NCBI GenBank assembly: GCA_011773795.1 | Contig: WVWW01000167.1 | Coordinates: 34,070 to 42,191, forward strand | Origin: Acidobacteriota bacterium | GTDB taxonomy: Bacteria; Acidobacteriota; Polarisedimenticolia; Polarisedimenticolales; Polarisedimenticolaceae | Direction of reading: 5' to 3' | DNA length: 8,122 nt | Part shown: positions 4,846 to 8,122 of the stretch, in pieces | How the letters are laid out: each line of letters starts with the position of its first letter | How positions within the stretch are numbered: the stretch's first letter is position 1 | The notes under the pieces: generated by a model | The model's database searches: none | The model's input: the letters and a program-made list of their open reading frames with translations, nothing else | What the model was told of the DNA's origin: nothing | Made by a program: the position numbers and the translations under genes

Positions 4846-6165
4846 CTAGACGGACTTGACGATGTCGAGGACGACGATCAGACCCATGAACGCCAGGAGA
4901 AAGACGAATCCGGCCTGCATGACCCGCTCCTTGACGATCTCGGGAAGGTCGCGGCGCAGGATGCCTTCGACGAACAGGATCAAGATGTGACCGCCGTCGA
5001 GCACGGGGATCGGCAACAGGTTGAGGATGCCGAGCTGCAGGCTGAAGAACGCGAGCAGGTAAAGGAAGACTCGGGGCCCCTGCTCGAGGGCGCTGTTGGC
5101 CACCTGGGCGATCCCGATCGGACCGCTCATGCTGCGGACCGAGACTTCCCGGGTCACGAGCCGTTTGAGCACCACGAACAGCGTCTTGGAAAGCACGATG
5201 TTTTGGCGCAACGACTCGGCGGCGGCCTGACCCACGGAGAGGGAAACACGCGGCGCCTCGAACGGCACGAAGTGGACCCCGATGACCCCCTTGCCGTCGT
5301 CACCGGCACGCGGCGTGACCGTCAACGCGATCCGTTCCCCCGCTCGGTCGACCTGAAGATCGATCGCCATTCCGGGGGCCTGCTGGATCATCTGACGAAG
5401 CTCGAGCTGTCCGATCTCGTCCTGACCGCCGGCGGCCACGATGACATCGTCGGCCTGCAAACCCGCCGCCTCGGCCGGCGAGCCCGGAAGCACCTCCAGT
5501 AACGTCGGGACTTCGTCCGCACCGCCCAGCCGCCAGCCGGGGATGCCCATCTTGAATTTCGGATCCTCGCCGGTGAACATCGTGGTCACCACGCGTTGTC
5601 CGGCCCGTTCGAGGACGATCTCGCGCTCTTGGTTCGGCGACAGCAGGAGATCGAGGCTCAGCACCTGGTTGGAGTCGTTCTCGACCAGGTCCTTCCCGTT
5701 TATCGAGAGGATCGTGTCGCCGACCTGCACCCCCGAACGCGAGGCCGCCGAGTCTTCCGCGATCGCCTGCACGACCGGGTAGGCGACGGCCTCCTTCCCG
5801 TACAGCCCGAAGAACAGCCAGAACGCGAGGAAGGCGAGGATGACGTTGAAGGCCGCCCCGGCCACGAACACGATGAATCGCTGGTACTTGGGCCTCGAAA
5901 GGAACTCTTCGGGGGCCCCGGTGCGATTCTCGTCGGCCTCGTCGCCGGCCAGACGCACGTAGCCGCCCAGGGGTACGAGCGACAGGCGGTAGTCGGTCTC
6001 CGCGCGCTTGAAGCCCCAGAGGCGCGGGCCGAACCCCAGGGAGAACACGGGAACGCCGATGCGGAACGCCTTGGCTGCGAGGAAATGCCCCAGCTCGTGA
6101 ATGAACACGAGGGGCGCGAGAACCAGGATGAAGGCAAAAACCGTTTGCAAAAAGTTGCCGATCAC
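4846..6165 (-). CDS. rseP: RIP/site-2 metalloprotease RseP
   Basis: RseP is an inner-membrane zinc protease that cuts membrane-spanning segments, classically of anti-sigma factors and remnant signal peptides. The 439-residue product has the zinc site HELGH (23-27) in the first helix, a second helix near 97-121, two PDZ domains (about 129-195, with SGVQVGDTILSINGKDL, and 220-285, with PGSPAEAAGLQADDVI), the conserved SGPIG (347-351), and the second active-site motif NLLPIPVLDGG (382-392, Asp390), followed by a final helix at about 418-437. All catalytic residues are present. The start is GTG at 6165, overlapping the dxr stop as GTGA, with AGGGAG seven bases upstream. The frame stays open for 231 codons further upstream, but that segment lies over dxr, has no domain character and is a GC-driven shadow. 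Its anti-sigma substrate is not in the window. Confidence 0.97.
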   Translation of the reverse strand: MIGNFLQTVFAFILVLAPLVFIHELGHFLAAKAFRIGVPVFSLGFGPRLWGFKRAETDYRLSLVPLGGYVRLAGDEADENRTGAPEEFLSRPKYQRFIVFVAGAAFNVILAFLAFWLFFGLYGKEAVAYPVVQAIAEDSAASRSGVQVGDTILSINGKDLVENDSNQVLSLDLLLSPNQEREIVLERAGQRVVTTMFTGEDPKFKMGIPGWRLGGADEVPTLLEVLPGSPAEAAGLQADDVIVAAGGQDEIGQLELRQMIQQAPGMAIDLQVDRAGERIALTVTPRAGDDGKGVIGVHFVPFEAPRVSLSVGQAAAESLRQNIVLSKTLFVVLKRLVTREVSVRSMSGPIGIAQVANSALEQGPRVFLYLLAFFSLQLGILNLLPIPVLDGGHILILFVEGILRRDLPEIVKERVMQAGFVFLLAFMGLIVVLDIVKSV

Positions 6166-7322
6166 GAACCCACTCCCTGCTCGAGCCAGGCCCGCGCTGC
6201 CGCGCGTCCGTGTCGATCCGCCTCGAGCACCTGCTCCACCGTCTCGTCCGGCCCCCCGGCGGTCGCCTCGAGCGCCGCCTCGATCATCTCCGCAATCTGC
6301 ATGAAGCCGATCCGTCCCGCCAGGAACGACTCGACCGCGATCTCGTTGGCGGCGTTGAGCACCGCCGGCGCGGTCCCCCCGGCCTCGAGGGCCCGAAAGG
6401 CCAGCGCCAGGCACGGGAAGCGATCCCTGTCCGGCTCCTCGAATTCCAACGTGCCCGCTCCCAGCGGATCGAAGTCCGGCAACTGCGCCGGCCATCGCTC
6501 GGGCCAGCTCAGGGCGTACTGGATCGGGTGGCGCATGTCGGTCACGCCGAGCTGGGCCTTGAACGAGCCGTCGACGAACTCGACCATCGAGTGTACGACG
6601 CTCTGCGGGTGGACGACCACCCGGATCCGGTCCGCCGCGAGGCCGAAGAGCCAGCGGGCCTCGATGACCTCGAGCCCCTTGTTCATGAGCGTGGCCGAAT
6701 CGATCGTGATCTTCGGGCCCATTTTCCAGGTCGGGTGCCTCAGCGCCTCTTTCGGGCCGACGTCGCGCAGCCGCTCCGCGGAGACCTTCCGAAACGGACC
6801 GCCCGACGCCGTCAACCAGAGCCGCCGGACCTCGGCCGCTTCCTCCCCGCGCAGGCACTGGTGGATCGCGTTGTGCTCGCTGTCGACCGGCAGCAGCCCC
6901 GCGCCGCTCTCACGAGCCGCCGCCGTCATCGCCCTCCCGGCCACGACCAGCGTTTCCTTGTTGGCCAGCGCCACGTCGCGTCCCGCGCGGATCGCGGCGT
7001 AGGTGGGCCGGAGGCCGACCGCGCCGACGAGCGCGCTGACCGTCATGTCGGCGCCGTCGACCGTCGCCACTTCGATCTGACCGTCGATGCCCTCCGCGAT
7101 CGCGCAGCGGTCGCCGACCAGCGTGCGCAGCCGCTCGACCGCGTCCGTGTCGCGGACCGCCACGAGCCGCGGGCCGAATCGATCGATCTGCTCCGCCAGC
7201 AGCTCGACGTTGCCGCCGGCGCCGAGCGCGACGACCTCGAAGCGGCCCGGGTGAGCCGCCACGACATCCAACGTGCTCACGCCGATGGAGCCCGTCGAAC
7301 CGAGGATCGCCAGTCGCTTCAA
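6162..7322 (-). CDS. dxr: 1-deoxy-D-xylulose-5-phosphate reductoisomerase
   Basis: Dxr converts DXP to 2-C-methyl-D-erythritol 4-phosphate with NADPH and a divalent metal, the first committed step of MEP isoprenoid synthesis in the cytoplasm. The 386-residue product is of normal length. Motifs: NADPH-binding GSTGSIG (8-14), ALANKETLV (118-126), metal-binding LLPVDSEHNAI (143-153, Asp147 and Glu149), TASGGPF (171-177), MGPKITIDSATLMNKGLEVIEA with Glu218, and VHPQSVVHSMVEF (237-249). All expected catalytic residues are seen. The start is TTG at 7322, sharing four bases (TTGA) with the cdsA stop; the resulting MKRLAILGSTGSIG is exactly where the family usually begins, so the TTG is well supported even though no clear Shine-Dalgarno precedes it. 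Coupled translation with cdsA and rseP is likely. Confidence 0.98.
   Translation of the reverse strand: MKRLAILGSTGSIGVSTLDVVAAHPGRFEVVALGAGGNVELLAEQIDRFGPRLVAVRDTDAVERLRTLVGDRCAIAEGIDGQIEVATVDGADMTVSALVGAVGLRPTYAAIRAGRDVALANKETLVVAGRAMTAAARESGAGLLPVDSEHNAIHQCLRGEEAAEVRRLWLTASGGPFRKVSAERLRDVGPKEALRHPTWKMGPKITIDSATLMNKGLEVIEARWLFGLAADRIRVVVHPQSVVHSMVEFVDGSFKAQLGVTDMRHPIQYALSWPERWPAQLPDFDPLGAGTLEFEEPDRDRFPCLALAFRALEAGGTAPAVLNAANEIAVESFLAGRIGFMQIAEMIEAALEATAGGPDETVEQVLEADRHGRAAARAWLEQGVGS
6173..6178 (-). promoter_or_regulatory. Shine-Dalgarno for rseP inside the end of dxr
   Basis: AGGGAG lies within the last codons of dxr, seven bases before the GTG at 6165. It supports this GTG as the rseP start despite the much longer open frame upstream. 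Confidence 0.75.
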
Positions 7323-8122
7323 GGTGCCGCGCCCAGGAAAGCCATGCAGTAGTAATAAAGGACGGGCGCCGCAAAGAGCAAACTGTCGATGCGGTCGAGC
7401 AACCCGCCGTGGCCGGGCAGCAGGCGGCCCGAGTCCTTCACACCTCCTGCGCGCTTGAGCGTGCTCTCCGCGAGATCCCCGAGGATGCCCGCCGGTCCGA
7501 GCAGCGCTCCGATGATCAGCGCGTGCTTCAGCGGGAGGTCGGGAAAGAACCAGACGGTAGCCAGCCAGGACGCCGCGACACTGGCGAAGATCGCGGCGAT
7601 CGCGCCTTCCCAGCTCTTGTTGGGCGACAGGACGGGTGTCATCTTGCTCCGACCGATGGCGCTGCCGACGTAATAGGCCGCGGTGTCACCGAGCATCACA
7701 CACAGGAACAGCAGGAAGAGAAGATCGCGCCCGATCTCGTCACCGAGGCCCCTCAGGCCGATCAGGTGCGCCAGCATCAGGCCGACGAGCAACGGCGGCA
7801 GCAGGGACGCCTGGATGGTGTCCAGCATCCCGCGCGCGTCGTCGCGTCTGCGCATCGCCGCGGCAACGATCGTGACGATCCCCAGTGTCAGCGGCAAGGA
7901 CACCGGCAGGTCGAACGGAAGGCCGCTGTCGAAAGCCGCGGCGATGGCCAACGCGAAGGCGACACACAGCGGCATCACCGGGCGCGTCCCGAGTCTGCCG
8001 AGGATGCCGCAGGCCTCGATCGTGCCGCCGGCGACCACGACCCCTACGAGGAGCGAGAACGTCCACGCCGGACCGTACTGCACGAGGGCCCAGAGCGGCA
8101 GCGCGAGGACGAGTGCGGTCAG
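7319..8122 (-). CDS. cdsA: Phosphatidate cytidylyltransferase (CDP-diglyceride synthase), N-terminus cut by window edge
   Basis: CdsA makes CDP-diacylglycerol from phosphatidic acid and CTP in the inner membrane, feeding phospholipid synthesis. The visible 267 codons are open to the right edge; the first residues LTALVLALPLWALVQYG resemble the usual first helix after a short basic start, so only a handful of codons should be missing. A GTG at 8083 would be an internal start that truncates this helix, so I do not use it. The protein is a series of hydrophobic segments ending in the CDS family signature: STLKRAGGVKDSG then LLPGHGGLLDRIDS (visible residues 220-247), containing the Lys-Asp pair and the H-G-G-x-x-D-R-x-D core. 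The stop overlaps the dxr start by four bases. The cdsA-dxr-rseP order is common, often with uppS upstream, which would lie outside the window. Confidence 0.96.
   Translation of the reverse strand: MTALVLALPLWALVQYGPAWTFSLLVGVVVAGGTIEACGILGRLGTRPVMPLCVAFALAIAAAFDSGLPFDLPVSLPLTLGIVTIVAAAMRRRDDARGMLDTIQASLLPPLLVGLMLAHLIGLRGLGDEIGRDLLFLLFLCVMLGDTAAYYVGSAIGRSKMTPVLSPNKSWEGAIAAIFASVAASWLATVWFFPDLPLKHALIIGALLGPAGILGDLAESTLKRAGGVKDSGRLLPGHGGLLDRIDSLLFAAPVLYYYCMAFLGAAP

Noticed and set aside
6166..6858. A 231-codon N-terminal extension of rseP in the same frame
   Set aside because: It coincides with dxr in another frame, has no family similarity, and the GTG at 6165 has a good Shine-Dalgarno and places HELGH at the usual distance from the N-terminus.
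5596..7002. Plus-strand open frame of 468 codons opposite rseP and dxr
   Set aside because: Antisense to two enzymes with intact motifs; low-complexity translation, no ribosome binding site or recognisable family. GC-driven shadow.
6210..7352. Plus-strand open frame of 380 codons opposite dxr
   Set aside because: Antisense to dxr in a codon-mirroring frame; Arg/Asp-rich sequence without domain character.
1..8122. Mobile element, CRISPR array or phage signature
   Set aside because: No transposase or integrase gene, no regularly spaced direct repeats and no tRNA-like attachment site were seen; the whole window is a continuous same-strand housekeeping gene run.

Overview
The window is about 8.1 kb of GC-rich bacterial DNA in which every supported gene lies on the minus strand, so transcription runs from the right edge to the left edge. 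Ten genes are recognisable: eight complete, one missing only a few N-terminal codons at the right edge (cdsA), and one cut at the left edge (hemD). Spacing is very tight, with four-base or longer overlaps, abutting genes or gaps of 1-46 bases. The single exception is a 164-base intergenic stretch at 4682-4845. No tRNA, rRNA, CRISPR array or insertion sequence is visible.

Right block (8122 to 4846), envelope and isoprenoid housekeeping: cdsA (CDP-diacylglycerol synthase), dxr (DXP reductoisomerase, MEP pathway) and rseP (site-2 intramembrane metalloprotease). The cdsA-dxr-rseP order is widespread in bacteria. Each junction is a four-base start/stop overlap using a non-ATG start (TTGA, GTGA).

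Middle block (4845 to 3444), accessory: after the structured 164-base gap come a small exported helix-hairpin-helix protein with an excellent Shine-Dalgarno, a GspH/FimT-type pseudopilin that starts directly after the previous gene's TAG in the same frame, and a four-helix-bundle protein of the 23S rRNA intervening-sequence (IVP/S23) family.

Left block (3397 to 1), tetrapyrrole synthesis by the C5 (glutamyl-tRNA) route: an eight-helix HemX/CcsA-like membrane protein, hemA (glutamyl-tRNA reductase), hemC (hydroxymethylbilane synthase) and hemD (uroporphyrinogen-III synthase, first 95 codons). HemA makes glutamate-1-semialdehyde, HemC makes hydroxymethylbilane and HemD closes the ring; HemX-like proteins are known elsewhere to be encoded beside hemA.

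The combination of high GC, RseP, a pseudopilin, the C5 haem route and an IVP-family gene suggests a diderm such as an Acidobacteriota or a deltaproteobacterium-like lineage. That placement is an inference from gene content only. The core genes look ordinary and intact. The parts worth a second look are the 164-base gap, with three evenly spaced alternating TGTCCG/CGGACA half-sites and stacked hairpins, the same-frame TAG junction between the exported HhH protein and the pseudopilin, and the placement of these accessory genes between two housekeeping blocks. I do not see convincing evidence for a wholly new biological system.
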